Below, in pieces: positions 52,078 through 61,512 of a DNA stretch of 64,000 nucleotides (its first letter is position 1; every line of letters begins with the position of its first letter). A program made the translations under genes and the position numbers. The notes below the pieces were generated by a model that searched no databases, was not told the DNA's origin, and saw only the letters and a list, made by a program, of their open reading frames with translations. The stretch covers positions 1 through 64,000 of the forward strand of contig CAVQON010000020.1 of assembly GCA_963714455.1 (NCBI GenBank). Reading direction: 5' to 3'. The DNA comes from CAVQGZ01 sp963714455 (lineage in GTDB: Bacteria; Actinomycetota; Actinomycetes; Jiangellales; Jiangellaceae).

Positions 52078-52752
52078 ATGCACCGCCACGACATCACCCT
52101 CGCCGACGGTCAGGTGGCCGGCACCGTGGTCGCCGCAGATCAGCCCAGCGGAGCAGCAGCTCTGCTCGTCCACGGGCTGGGCAGCGACCGGGGGACGAAC
52201 ATCGAGCGCGCGCAGGCCCTGGCGGCCCAGGGCGCCACGTGCCTGGCCATCGACCTGCGTGGGCACGGCGACAGCAGCGGACGGCTGTCACAGGTCACGC
52301 CCCGGGAGAACCTCGCCGACGTCCTGGCAGGGTTCGATGCGCTCATCGGGATGGCCGACGTGGAGCCGTCACGGGTGGGAGTGTGCGGGGCCAGCTATGG
52401 CGCCTACCTGTCGGTGCTGCTGAGCGCCGAGCGCACCGTGGCGCGGCTGCTGCTGCGCGCACCCGCGCTGTACGCCGACGACAGCCTCGATGCTGTGCTC
52501 TCCCGACGACAGGCGGGCAGCACAGCGGACTCTCCTCGATTCGTCCACCTTCTGCGGGCGCTCCCGATGCCTGTCCTGCTGGTGGAGTCCGAGCGCGACG
52601 AGGTCATCTCACCGGCGATCGTGGCCACCTACTTGGCCGCGCAGCCTACGATCGACCGCGTCGTCCTTCCCGGAGCCGGCCACGCCTTGACCGATCCCAC
52701 CTGGCGTGCGGACTTCCAACGCCTGCTGGTCGCCTTCTTCGCCGACCTCTGA
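52078..52752 (+). CDS. Alpha/beta-hydrolase
   Basis: A 224-aa alpha/beta hydrolase. Nucleophile elbow GASYGAYLS (Ser at about residue 109), oxyanion region HGLGSDRGTNIERAQALAAQG, LRGHGDS, Asp in ESERDEVISP and His in PGAGHALTDPTW. It belongs to the small cytosolic hydrolases of the S9/BAAT-like class; substrate unknown. ATG 52078 lies 13 nt after the MFS gene. It is convergent with the GH65 gene 10 nt away. Confidence 0.8.
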   Translation: MHRHDITLADGQVAGTVVAADQPSGAAALLVHGLGSDRGTNIERAQALAAQGATCLAIDLRGHGDSSGRLSQVTPRENLADVLAGFDALIGMADVEPSRVGVCGASYGAYLSVLLSAERTVARLLLRAPALYADDSLDAVLSRRQAGSTADSPRFVHLLRALPMPVLLVESERDEVISPAIVATYLAAQPTIDRVVLPGAGHALTDPTWRADFQRLLVAFFADL

Positions 52753-52762
52753 TCGGCGCTGG

Positions 52763-55700
52763 CTACCGCCCGTCCGTGTCGCGTGTGTGGAACTCCCCCT
52801 CGAACGTGGCCGGCGAGCCCGCCGTGACCGTGAACGGCTCGTCGTAGTGGCGCAGCTCCATGCTCTCGCCGGTCTCGAGCGTGTAGGTCACGAGGGACGG
52901 CGTGATGTCGACGCGCAGCCGGCTGCCGCGGATCGTGAGCGGGAATCGCAGCCTGCGCGCTCGGGTCGGCAGCATCGGGCGGAACGAGATGTCGCCCTGG
53001 CGCCAACGGAACCCGCCGAAGCCGAACACCAACGACATCCAGCTGCCACCGGCGGAGGCGACGTGCACGCCGTCACGCACGTTGCCTGCCGTGTCGGCCA
53101 TGTCGACCGACATCGCATCGATCAGGTACTCCTCGGCCGTGCGGTACTTGCCCACATCGGCGGCTGCGATCGCCTGGATGCTCTCCGAGAGCGACGAGTC
53201 GCCCGTTGTCAGAGGGTCGTACATCTCGAAGATGCGACGGCGCTCCGCAGCCGTGAACCGCCCCGGCAGCATCACTGTGGCCAGCTCGACGTCGGCCTGT
53301 TTGATCACCTGGTGGCGGTAGATGATCAACGGGTGGTAGTTGAGCAGCAGCGGGTACTTCTCCGCGGGTGTGCCCGCGAAGTCCCATGGCTCGAGGTCCA
53401 AGAAGCCCTCGTCCTGCAGGTGCACCTCCTCGGCGGCGTCGTAGGGCACGTAGACGAGGTCCGCGCACCGCCGCCACAGGTCGATCTCGTCGGGGGCCAG
53501 CTCGGTTCGCTCGACCAGGCGCTTGTAGTCGGCCGGCGCCTCGTCACGAAGCTTCTCGACAACCTGGACAGCGAGTGCGAGGTTCTCCGATGCCATCAGG
53601 TTGGTGAACAGGTTGTTGTCGACGACTGTCGTGTACTCGTCCGGCCCCGTCACCTTCTGGATGACGTAGCGACCGTCGTGCCTGTCGGAGAAGAACCCGA
53701 TGTCGGCCCACATACGCGCGGTCTCCACCAGTAGCTCGGCGCCGTGGCGCACCATCAGCTCGTCGTCGCCGGTCATCCGGACGTACTGGTCGAGGGCGTA
53801 TGAGATGTCGGCGTCGATGTGGTACTGCGCCGTCCCGGCCGCGTAGTAGGCAGAGGCTTCTTCGCCGCTGATCGTCCGCCACGGGAAGAGGGCTCCTGCC
53901 TGACCGATGTCGCGGGCCCGGCGCCGGGCGTCGTCGAGCATGTGCACTCGGTGCATCAGCAGGCTCCGCGCGACCTCGGGGTTGGTGTGGATCAGGAACG
54001 GCAGGACGTACACCTCGGTGTCCCAGAAGTAGTGCCCCTCGTAGCCCGTGCCCGTGAGGCCCTTGGCCGGGGCGCCGTGGCCCTCCGAGCGGGCCGTCGC
54101 CTGCAGCACGCTGAAGAGGCTGTAGCGCACGGCCTGCTGTGCTGCGGGGTAGCCCTCCCACTCCACGTCGCTGCGTTCCCAGAAGGCGGCCATCGCGCGG
54201 GTGTGCGCCTTGAACACCGCCTCGTATCCGGTGGCCCGAGCCCGCACGATCGACGCTTCGGCCCGGTAGCGAAGGTCGGTCGCGTCGTCGTCTCCGTAGT
54301 GGTATGCGAGCCACTTGTAGATGGTGACGGTCTCGTTCACGTGTGCCGTGACGTCGAAGACCACGCGGGCCCGCGCGTCGTCCACCCGCGTGTCGACGAC
54401 CTGGACCCCGGCACCGAAGTCATGGTCCATCCCGGCGGCCACGGTGAGCCCGCTCTGCCTGGTGCGGAACGCGCGCACGACGCGGGCACCGTCGACGTCG
54501 TCGCCCACCGAGGTGAGCACCTCGTCGCCGAAGCTTCGGCTGCGCCGCTGGTCGTGCGGAAGGTTCTGGTCCATCTCCGGTGCCGTGACCAGGTCGGAGG
54601 AGATCACGAGTCGGCTGGAACGGTCCAGGGCAGTCACCTGGTAGCGGATGCAGGCGAGGTGCCGGTTGGACAACGAGACGAAGCGCTTGGTGCGCACCCA
54701 GAATCGTCGGCCGTCGTGCAGCTGGTAGATGATCGAGCGGTCCAGCGCACCGCGCTGCATGTCCAGTGACCGCTCGAACTCCAGAACCTCGGTACCCGTG
54801 GCGTCGACAGGGTCCTCGTCGACGAAGAGCCGGATCGACGTGCCGTCCGGGACCGGCAGGATGGTCTGGCCGGTGGTGGCGTAGCCGTGAGCCTTCTCGG
54901 GGTACTGGATCGGCCAGGTCTCGTGGAAGCCGTTGAGCAGCGTCCCCGGCTGGAAGGACGGCTTCTCCTCCTCGAACGCCCCGCGGATGCCCAGGTAGCC
55001 GTTGGAGACCGCGAACAGGGTCTCGGTCTGTCCTACGTACTCGGGGTTGAAGCCGCGCTCGACCAGGCGCCAGGGATCGGTCGGGTAGTCCCCGGACGCG
55101 GCGAGGATCCGTTTGGCGGCGGCCAGCAGCCGGTGCTCGGGCGGCCCGGCTCGGTGAACCTGCGCGTCCGGCGAGCTGAGAAGCTCGCTGAGGTCGTCCA
55201 CGACCACGTCCGCCCCGGCTGCCGTCAGGGCATCGGCATGGCCGTCACGGTCGACGGCGATCACGAACCTGAACCCGCCGGCCTTACCGGCCTCGACCCC
55301 GGACAGGGCGTCCTCGACCACGACCGAGCGCTCTGGGGAGACCCCGAGGCGACGGGCAGCCTCGAGGAACATGTCGGGTGCGGGCTTGCCCGGCAGACCG
55401 AGCTCGAGCGCCGTCGCGCCGTCCACGCGTTCGTCGAACAGGTTGCTGATGCCGGCGTACTCCAGCACGCTGGAGCAGTTGCGGCTGCTGGATACGACGG
55501 CCGTGCGCAGCCCCGCCTCACGGATCTCGCGGACCCAGGCGATGGAGCCGGGAAACACCTCGACACCGAGGCGTTCCAGCTCGGCCTCCACGAGCTCCTG
55601 CTTGCGGTTGGACAGCCCCCAGACCGACACCTCGTCGCGCGACGAGGTCGGCTCGCCCTCAGGCAGCTGGATGTCACGCGAGGCGAGGAAGTCGCGGACG

Positions 55701-55915
55701 CCGTCCTGGCGTGGCTTGCCGTCGACGTAGGCGACGTAGTCGTCGACGTCGTTGAACGGTGCGGTGGTGGAGCCGTGCTCGGCGTCCCAGTCGGTGAGGA
55801 ACGCGTCGAACGTGTCCTTCCAGGCGGCGGCGTGCACGGCGCGCGTGGTGGTGAGCACGCCGTCCAGGTCGAAGAGGACGGCGTCGATCTCGCTGATGGC
55901 GACAGGCGTGGGCAT
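52763..55915 (-). CDS. Beta-phosphoglucomutase fused to GH65 disaccharide phosphorylase
   Basis: A 1050-aa fusion. Residues 1-240 are a HAD phosphatase/mutase (DAVLFDLDGVLTTT, nucleophile Asp; VVEDALSGVEAGKAGGF). From about 255 to the end is a GH65 glycosyl phosphorylase (trehalose/kojibiose/maltose phosphorylase type), with substrate block GHYFWDTEVYVLPF and catalytic acid Glu in VTGPDEYTTVVDNN. The phosphorylase would release beta-glucose-1-phosphate, which the mutase turns into glucose-6-phosphate, a logical fusion. ATG 55915 is well placed. Which disaccharide is used is unclear. Confidence 0.9.
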   Translation of the reverse strand: MPTPVAISEIDAVLFDLDGVLTTTRAVHAAAWKDTFDAFLTDWDAEHGSTTAPFNDVDDYVAYVDGKPRQDGVRDFLASRDIQLPEGEPTSSRDEVSVWGLSNRKQELVEAELERLGVEVFPGSIAWVREIREAGLRTAVVSSSRNCSSVLEYAGISNLFDERVDGATALELGLPGKPAPDMFLEAARRLGVSPERSVVVEDALSGVEAGKAGGFRFVIAVDRDGHADALTAAGADVVVDDLSELLSSPDAQVHRAGPPEHRLLAAAKRILAASGDYPTDPWRLVERGFNPEYVGQTETLFAVSNGYLGIRGAFEEEKPSFQPGTLLNGFHETWPIQYPEKAHGYATTGQTILPVPDGTSIRLFVDEDPVDATGTEVLEFERSLDMQRGALDRSIIYQLHDGRRFWVRTKRFVSLSNRHLACIRYQVTALDRSSRLVISSDLVTAPEMDQNLPHDQRRSRSFGDEVLTSVGDDVDGARVVRAFRTRQSGLTVAAGMDHDFGAGVQVVDTRVDDARARVVFDVTAHVNETVTIYKWLAYHYGDDDATDLRYRAEASIVRARATGYEAVFKAHTRAMAAFWERSDVEWEGYPAAQQAVRYSLFSVLQATARSEGHGAPAKGLTGTGYEGHYFWDTEVYVLPFLIHTNPEVARSLLMHRVHMLDDARRRARDIGQAGALFPWRTISGEEASAYYAAGTAQYHIDADISYALDQYVRMTGDDELMVRHGAELLVETARMWADIGFFSDRHDGRYVIQKVTGPDEYTTVVDNNLFTNLMASENLALAVQVVEKLRDEAPADYKRLVERTELAPDEIDLWRRCADLVYVPYDAAEEVHLQDEGFLDLEPWDFAGTPAEKYPLLLNYHPLIIYRHQVIKQADVELATVMLPGRFTAAERRRIFEMYDPLTTGDSSLSESIQAIAAADVGKYRTAEEYLIDAMSVDMADTAGNVRDGVHVASAGGSWMSLVFGFGGFRWRQGDISFRPMLPTRARRLRFPLTIRGSRLRVDITPSLVTYTLETGESMELRHYDEPFTVTAGSPATFEGEFHTRDTDGR

Positions 55916-55980
55916 GGCTCCTCGTTCTGACGGGTCCCCCGACGCTAGCGGCTGGTGACGGCGCGTGCGGACAGTGCCGG

Positions 55981-56799
55981 CTACGCGGGCTCGGACTCGG
56001 TGTCAGCCGCCACGCGTGGGCGTCGCGAAGCCGTCGCGAAGAGCCAGATGCCAACGGCGACGAGCAGCAGGCTGCCGTACTGCGCGCCGGTGAGCCCGAG
56101 CACCGTCGCGTCGTTGATGCGTAAGAAGTCGGTCAAGAACCGCAACGTTCCGTAGCAGACCGCGAAGGTGGCTGTCATGATTCCGGGGCGGACGCCGCGG
56201 CGGTCCAGCACCAGGAGCGCCACGATGATCGGTATCAGCCAGAGAAACTCGTAGAGGGCGGTGTTGTGGTAGGTAACGCCGATCTCGAGCGGCCCCTCGA
56301 TGACGTCCCCGCCCTGGAAGGTGACGCCGAGGAAGAAGTCGGTGGGTCCGCCGAGGTGCTCGCCGACGGCGTAGCAGCCGATGCGCCCGATGGCCTGGCC
56401 GATCGCCAGGCCGAGCACAGCGCCATCGAGAAAGACCCATCGCTGCCCCTTGGGCCAGCCCCGGGTGAGCAGGGGGGCCGCCAGGGCCGCGGCGACGAAG
56501 CCACCGGTGAACGAGAGGCCGCCCTCCCAGACGGCGATGACGTCGATGGGCGAGTCGATCCGCTCGAGGTTGGACAGCACCCACAGCAGTCGGGCGCCGA
56601 CCAAGCCGATCACCACCAGCCAGAAGCCCACGCGCTCGGTCTCACCGCGGGGCACGCCGAACCGCTCGTTGCGGCGGGCCGCGACGATGATGCCGACGAT
56701 CATCCCGAGGGCGACCATGAGCCCGAAGACGCGGATCGTCAGCGGCCCGATCTCGATCGTCGGAAACGTCTCGTAGGGGATGCCGGCAACAACGCTCAC
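55981..56799 (-). CDS. lgt: Prolipoprotein diacylglyceryl transferase
   Basis: A 272-aa membrane enzyme that transfers diacylglycerol from phosphatidylglycerol to the lipobox cysteine of prolipoproteins. Seven helices; conserved WEGGLSFTGGFVAA, the signature GQAIGRIGCYAVGEHLGGPTD (R, G and E positions kept), YEFLWLIPI, GTLRFLTDFLR. It serves the lipoproteins seen here. GTG 56799 lies six nt after TAGAGT, so the message is probably leaderless. Confidence 0.95.
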   Translation of the reverse strand: MSVVAGIPYETFPTIEIGPLTIRVFGLMVALGMIVGIIVAARRNERFGVPRGETERVGFWLVVIGLVGARLLWVLSNLERIDSPIDVIAVWEGGLSFTGGFVAAALAAPLLTRGWPKGQRWVFLDGAVLGLAIGQAIGRIGCYAVGEHLGGPTDFFLGVTFQGGDVIEGPLEIGVTYHNTALYEFLWLIPIIVALLVLDRRGVRPGIMTATFAVCYGTLRFLTDFLRINDATVLGLTGAQYGSLLLVAVGIWLFATASRRPRVAADTESEPA

Positions 56800-56811
56800 C
56801 CGACCACTCTA
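56800..56811 (-). promoter_or_regulatory. -10 box for leaderless lgt
   Basis: On the minus strand TAGAGT then GGTCGG then the GTG start at 56799. This is the same TANNNT-N6-RTG layout as at 17030, 22000 and 26874. Confidence 0.5.
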
Positions 56812-56856
56812 GGTACCCACCAACCGGTCGTCGTCGAAGCCGTCACCACCGGTGAG

Positions 56857-57678
56857 ATGGCGATGGGCGCGGTGATGGCGTCGGGTCGGCTCGCTCGGCG
56901 CTCGCTGCGACTCGCCGGCCGGTTGTCAGCACCGGTGGTGCGCCTCGCCGTCGACCCGCCGCTCGTGCCGCACGCGTGGCGACCCGTCCGGCGCCTCGAG
57001 GGCTGGGGCCGTGACTGGCAGACGCAGCGCAGCTCGCTCGTCCGGGCCAGTGTCGACGCCACGACCGAGCTGGCAGCGAACGCGGCACACGTGGTGCTGC
57101 CGATGGTCGACCTGACCCCGGTGGTGCAGGGCGTTCTCGACCGCCTCGACCTCGACGCGGTCGCGTCACGCGCGCTGGACGACCTCGACGTCGCGTCGGT
57201 GGTCGCCCAGGTGATCGACGAGCTCGACGTCGGGGTCGTCCTCGACGACGCGCTGCGCGAGGTGAACCTGACCGACGTGGTGTCGCAGCAGGTGGACCTC
57301 GGCCAGGTGGTGGAGTCGGCGCTGGACCAGGTCGACCTCACCGACATCGTGATGACCAGGGTCGATCTCAAGGCGGTGGTGACGGCGGCGCTGGACCAGC
57401 TCGACCTGACCTCCGTCGTCCAGCAGCGGGTCGACCTGGCGGGCATCGCCGAGCAGGTGGTCGACGACATCGACCTGCCGGCGATCATCTCCGAGTCCAC
57501 GGGGTCGGTCGCCTCCGAGGCGGTGCGCTCGGTTCGACTCGAGGGGGTCGAGGCCGACGCCGCCATCTCCCGCATGGCCGACCGATTCCTGCTACGCCGT
57601 CGCGCGCGCAACGCAGCCTCCGGCGCGCGGCTCGAGGGCGACGACGAGAGTCAGAACCACGACGGTGGCCAGACATGA
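56857..57678 (+). CDS. Protein with tandem Leu-Asp/Val-Val repeats
   Basis: A 273-aa protein. A basic N-terminal 75 residues (SGRLARRSLRLAGRLSAPVVRL) is followed from about residue 90 to 215 by seven or more imperfect repeats of 13-16 residues built on D-L/V-x-x-V-V plus L-D-x-L/V-D-L (for example LDRLDLDAVASRALDDLDV, VDLGQVVESALDQVDLTDIV). The pattern implies a solenoid or amphipathic helical array. The tail is polar. No enzyme motif; function unknown. ATG 56857 is chosen by position. The RDD membrane protein gene overlaps its end (ATGA). Confidence 0.7.
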   Translation: MAMGAVMASGRLARRSLRLAGRLSAPVVRLAVDPPLVPHAWRPVRRLEGWGRDWQTQRSSLVRASVDATTELAANAAHVVLPMVDLTPVVQGVLDRLDLDAVASRALDDLDVASVVAQVIDELDVGVVLDDALREVNLTDVVSQQVDLGQVVESALDQVDLTDIVMTRVDLKAVVTAALDQLDLTSVVQQRVDLAGIAEQVVDDIDLPAIISESTGSVASEAVRSVRLEGVEADAAISRMADRFLLRRRARNAASGARLEGDDESQNHDGGQT

Positions 57679-58199
57679 CGACCGACCCTGTGTCGCCGGC
57701 CGACGGGCCCGTCCCCGAGTGGGCGACGAAGCTGCCTCACGAGGCCAGGTCGTTCCAAGGTCAGCGCGCCGGGATCGTGACACGGCTAGCTGCCAACATC
57801 ATCGACCTGATCGTGACGCTGCTGATGCTCGGCGGGTTGTACGTGGGGTGGGCGTCCCTGCTGTTCGTCGTGTCTCCGACCAGCTTCAGTCTGCCTCCCA
57901 TTCCCTTCGTGCTGATCCTGATCGGCAGTGGGCTCCTTCTGTGGGGCCAGTTCACGCTCGCGTGGGCCACGACCGGACGGACGACCGGCGGGCGCGTGAT
58001 GGGCCTTCGCGTGGTGAACTTTCGCGGCGGGCGCCTGCGCTGGGGCGGGGCCGCGTTGCGCGCGGCCTTCTGCCTGGGGTTCATGCCCGGGCTCTTCTGG
58101 TGCGTGATCAGCCGAGAGAACAGGTCTGTCCAAGACCTCGTCATGCGAACGTCGGTGATCTACGACTGGACGACTCGGGCACGTCCGGATGCTGACTGA
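57675..58199 (+). CDS. RDD-family membrane protein
   Basis: A 174-aa protein with the RDD pattern: RLAANIIDLIVTLLMLGGLYVGW (helix 1, with an Asp), a second helix LPPIPFVLILIGSGLLLWGQF, TTGRTTGGRVMGLRVVNFRGGRLRWGGAALRAAFCLGFMPGLFWC and a final VQDLVMRTSVI. Members are small membrane proteins, some acting as Na+/H+ antiporter-like or accessory subunits; the role here is unknown. ATGA overlap with the repeat protein points to a two-protein unit. Confidence 0.85.
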   Translation: MTTDPVSPADGPVPEWATKLPHEARSFQGQRAGIVTRLAANIIDLIVTLLMLGGLYVGWASLLFVVSPTSFSLPPIPFVLILIGSGLLLWGQFTLAWATTGRTTGGRVMGLRVVNFRGGRLRWGGAALRAAFCLGFMPGLFWCVISRENRSVQDLVMRTSVIYDWTTRARPDAD

Positions 58200-58243
58200 C
58201 GTTCGGCCCTGACGAGCCCGCACCACCGGCGGTAGACACGGTT

Positions 58244-59173
58244 GTGCCCATCATCGAGGTGAACAACCTGTGCAAGGCCTACGGCGAGCTTCGCGCTGTG
58301 GACGATGTGAGCTGGGCGGTGCACGAGCAAGAGGTCGTGGCCATCCTCGGGCCCAACGGGGCGGGCAAGACCACCTCCGTCGAGATCGTCGAGGGCTACC
58401 GCCGCCGAGATGCCGGTGATGTGCGGGTGCTGGGCATGGACCCGGCGACCGGTGGGCGCGCCCTGCGTGAGCGCATCGGCATCGTGCTTCAGGAGGCCGG
58501 GTTCGAGGAGCAGTTCACGGTCCTCGAGCTGTTGCGGCTGCAAGCCGGGTTCTACCCGCACCCCCGACCTGTGGCCGACGTGGTCGCCATGGTCGGGCTC
58601 GAGGACAAGGCTGACGCGCGGGTCAAGACCCTGTCGGGCGGTCAGCGACGTCGCCTCGACCTCGGGCTGGGAATCGTCGGCAACCCCGACGTCCTGTTCC
58701 TGGACGAGCCCACCACCGGCTTCGACCCGTCCGCGCGGCGTCGCGCCTGGGACCTCGTCGACGCTCTGCGCGACCTGGGTGCCACGATCCTGCTCACGAC
58801 GCACTACATGGACGAGGCGGAGCACCTGGCTGACCGGGTCATCGTCTTCAACCGCGGCCGTATCGTGGCTGAGGGCACTCCCGAGCAGCTCGCGGCCCTC
58901 GCCGGGGCCGAGACCGTTGTGTCGTTCCGGCTGCCGGATGGCGTGCAGCTCGACGGCCTCCCCGAGATGGGAACAGCGCGCCGGGTCGCCGGCTCCACGG
59001 TGGAGGTGCGGTCGGTGCAGCCGACGGCCGACGTGCACGCGCTGACCGAATGGGCCATGGCCACCAAGGTGGAGCTGGCCGATCTGAGTCTGACTCGGCC
59101 GAGCCTCGAGGATGTCTACCTCGACCTCACCGATGTGGTCGAGCGAACCGCGACCCCGGGGACGCCCGGGTGA
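58244..59173 (+). CDS. ABC transporter ATP-binding protein (ABC-2 exporter)
   Basis: A 309-aa ATPase of the daunorubicin/NodI-like exporter class: Walker A LGPNGAGKTTSVEIV, Q-loop GIVLQEAGFEEQF, signature LSGGQRRRLDLGLG, Walker B VLFLDEPTTGFDP and H-loop LLTTHYMDEAEHLADR. It powers the fused permease encoded next (GTGA overlap). The transported compound is unknown; multidrug or lipid export is the usual role. Confidence 0.9.
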   Translation: MPIIEVNNLCKAYGELRAVDDVSWAVHEQEVVAILGPNGAGKTTSVEIVEGYRRRDAGDVRVLGMDPATGGRALRERIGIVLQEAGFEEQFTVLELLRLQAGFYPHPRPVADVVAMVGLEDKADARVKTLSGGQRRRLDLGLGIVGNPDVLFLDEPTTGFDPSARRRAWDLVDALRDLGATILLTTHYMDEAEHLADRVIVFNRGRIVAEGTPEQLAALAGAETVVSFRLPDGVQLDGLPEMGTARRVAGSTVEVRSVQPTADVHALTEWAMATKVELADLSLTRPSLEDVYLDLTDVVERTATPGTPG

Positions 59174-60870
59174 GCGCGACCACGGGTGGGCTGCTGGGTC
59201 GGCAGACCTCTCACGAGCTCGTCGGGGTTGCCCGCACACCCGTCGTGCTGTTCTTCGCGTTGGCCTTTCCAGTGGTCTTCTTCGTCATCCTTGCCGCGTT
59301 CGTGGGCAACGAGACGATTGACGTTCGGTCCGGGGTGCGTGTCTCGCAGTTCTTGGCCCCTGCGTTCGCGTCCTTCGGTATCGCCATGGCCACGTTCTCG
59401 TTCCTCGCCATCGGCTTCGCCGAGATCCGCTTCAACGGCGTGCTCAAACGCTTCACCGGCAGTCCGTTGCCGTGGTGGGTGCTGCTCGGTGGGCGTGTGC
59501 TGGCGGGCACATTGCTCGCTTTCGTCGCGGTCACGGTGCTGCTCGCCATCGGTGTGCTCGTCTACGACCTGCAGATCCTGTGGGAGCGCATGCCTGCCGC
59601 GCTGGTCACGATCGTCGTGGCGGCGATGTCGTTCAGTGCGCTCGGCCTGGCCGTCGCCGCCCTGGCGCCGTCGGCCCAGGCAGCCATCGCCATCGCGAAC
59701 GGGATCGTGATCCCGCTGGCCTTTCTGTCCGACATGTTCGTGGTCGGCGAGCTGCCCGAGTGGCTGGCCACGATCGGCTGGTTCTTCCCGCTCAAACACC
59801 TCGTGAACGCGCTCGGGGATGCGTTCAACCCGTTCATCGACACCAGCGGTCTCTACCTCGACCACCTTGCCGTGATCGTCGTCTGGGGGGTGGTCGGCGC
59901 GCTGCTGGCCTTGTGGGGGATACGTCGAGAGACCGCACGCGCTGAGTCCGGTGGCCCCCCCGAGAGCCGGTCGGTGGAGGAGTCGGCGGCGACGAGGCTG
60001 GTGTCGGGTCCGGACGCGCGTCCGCGCCGGGCGGGCCGTCCGTCCCCGAGCGCGCTGGTGTCCGACCAGCTACGGCACGCCAACGCGGTTCAGTGGCGCG
60101 ACTGGAGCTCGCCATTCTTCGGCATCGCCTTCCCGGCCTTGTTCGTCATGCTCCTTCCGACGGTGTTCGCCGCCGATGACCCCGTGTTCCGACTCGAGGT
60201 GGCCCAGACCGTGGCCGCCAGCATGACGATCTATGGAGCAGCGGTGATCTCCTACGTCAACATGCCGCAAGGACTGGCCGAGGCGCGTGACCAGGGAGTG
60301 CTCAAGCGGTGGGCGGGAACGCCGCTGCCCACCTGGGCGATCTTCGGCGGTCGGGCGGTCTCATCAGTATGGCTCGCCCTGCTGACGCTGCTGGCCGTGT
60401 ACCTGTTGGCTGTCCCCGTCTACGGCGTCACCGTGCCCTCCAGCTGGCCGAGCGCCCTGTTCGTGCTGGTGGTCACCGTGGTCTGCTTCACCGCGCTCGG
60501 CATGGCCGTGGTGTCACTGGTGCGCGGCGCCCAGTCGGCTCTGGCCATCTGCCTCGGCAGCCTGATCACCCTGTCGTTCTTCAGCGACATATTCATCGTC
60601 GGAGCCGAGTTCCCGCGCTGGTTGGACGTGCTCAGCTATGTGTTCCCGCTGCGGCACGCGGTGAACGCGTTCACCGATGCCATGGCCGCGGACGCGTCCG
60701 GGTGGGTCGTGGCCTGGCCGCAGATGGCTGTGGTGCTGGCCTGGGGAGTCGGCGGCCTGCTTGTCACTCTGCGCTGGTTCTCCAGTGCGCCGCGTGGTCG
60801 GCCTCCTGCAGCCGAGGATGGTGAACCGGCCCTCGCGCCGGAGCCACGGTCGGCCAACCTGGCGTCGTGA
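59170..60870 (+). CDS. ABC-2 permease, two fused membrane domains
   Basis: A 566-aa protein formed of two tandem ABC-2-type permease domains of about 260 residues each. Each has VVFFVILAAFV-like first helices and a LKRFTGSPLP / LKRWAGTPLP cytoplasmic elbow, with later LSDMFVVGELPEWLATIGWFFPLKHLVNAL and FSDIFIVGAEFPRWLDVLSYVFPLRHAVNAF repeats. One chain can supply the whole pore for the upstream ATPase. A long polar linker (residues 255-300) separates the halves. GTG start overlaps the ATPase stop. Confidence 0.85.
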   Translation: MSATTGGLLGRQTSHELVGVARTPVVLFFALAFPVVFFVILAAFVGNETIDVRSGVRVSQFLAPAFASFGIAMATFSFLAIGFAEIRFNGVLKRFTGSPLPWWVLLGGRVLAGTLLAFVAVTVLLAIGVLVYDLQILWERMPAALVTIVVAAMSFSALGLAVAALAPSAQAAIAIANGIVIPLAFLSDMFVVGELPEWLATIGWFFPLKHLVNALGDAFNPFIDTSGLYLDHLAVIVVWGVVGALLALWGIRRETARAESGGPPESRSVEESAATRLVSGPDARPRRAGRPSPSALVSDQLRHANAVQWRDWSSPFFGIAFPALFVMLLPTVFAADDPVFRLEVAQTVAASMTIYGAAVISYVNMPQGLAEARDQGVLKRWAGTPLPTWAIFGGRAVSSVWLALLTLLAVYLLAVPVYGVTVPSSWPSALFVLVVTVVCFTALGMAVVSLVRGAQSALAICLGSLITLSFFSDIFIVGAEFPRWLDVLSYVFPLRHAVNAFTDAMAADASGWVVAWPQMAVVLAWGVGGLLVTLRWFSSAPRGRPPAAEDGEPALAPEPRSANLAS

Positions 60871-60910
60871 GGGTGCCGAGGGGCGAGGTTGCCCGGCGGT
60901 CGCGCTGGAC

Positions 60911-61426
60911 TCAGTGGCCGCCGCCGGCGGCCAGGCGCTCCTGCTCGCGCTCGTAGGACGCCTTGATCTCGGCCTCGGCCGCCGAGCGGCCGACCCAGAT
61001 CGCGCCCTCCACCGACTTGCCCGGCTCGAGCTCCTTGTAGACCTCGAAGAAGTGCTGGATCTCCAGCCGGTCGAAGTCGGGGACGTGGTGGATGTCGCGG
61101 ATGTGCTCCATGCGTGGGTCGTCGACCGGCACGCAGAGCACCTTGTCGTCCCCGCCCTTCTCGTCCTTCATCCGGAACATGCCGATCGCACGGCAGCGGA
61201 TGAGGCAGCCGGGGAACGTGGGCTCGTCCAGCAGCACCAGGGCGTCCAGCGGGTCTTCGTCCTCGCCGAGAGTGTCGTCGATGAACCCGTAGTCGTGCGG
61301 GTAGCGGGTGGAGGTGAACAGTCGGCGGTCGAGCTTGATCCGGTTGGTGTCGTGATCGACTTCGTACTTGTTCCGGCTGCCGGCCGGAATCTCGATGGTG
61401 ACGTTGAACTCGCTCGTGTCGCCCAT
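60911..61426 (-). CDS. ppa: Inorganic pyrophosphatase
   Basis: A 171-aa family I pyrophosphatase hydrolysing PPi to phosphate. Conserved EIPAGSRNKYEVDHDTNRIKLDR, YPHDYGFID, the metal triad EDEDPLDALVLLDEPTFPG, DDKVLCVPVDDPR and HFFEVYKELEPGK. ATG 61426 has AGAGGGAG upstream; a longer frame begins before it. Divergent from the DUF2342 gene. The carboxypeptidase gene (dacB) that often lies between ppa and the zinicin in actinobacteria is not here. Confidence 0.95.
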   Translation of the reverse strand: MGDTSEFNVTIEIPAGSRNKYEVDHDTNRIKLDRRLFTSTRYPHDYGFIDDTLGEDEDPLDALVLLDEPTFPGCLIRCRAIGMFRMKDEKGGDDKVLCVPVDDPRMEHIRDIHHVPDFDRLEIQHFFEVYKELEPGKSVEGAIWVGRSAAEAEIKASYEREQERLAAGGGH

Positions 61427-61499
61427 GGGCTCCCTCTCCACCGGTTCGCGCGCACCGACCCATGCCGGGCTCCGGCGGCACAGTCTGGCGCATCCCACG

Positions 61500-61505
61500 T
61501 ACCTT
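61500..61505 (+). promoter_or_regulatory. -10 box for the leaderless zinicin operon
   Basis: TACCTT lies seven nt before GTG 61513 (an ATG follows directly), giving a leaderless transcript for the DUF2342-tilS-hpt operon. Confidence 0.45.
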
Positions 61506-61512
61506 TGTCGGC

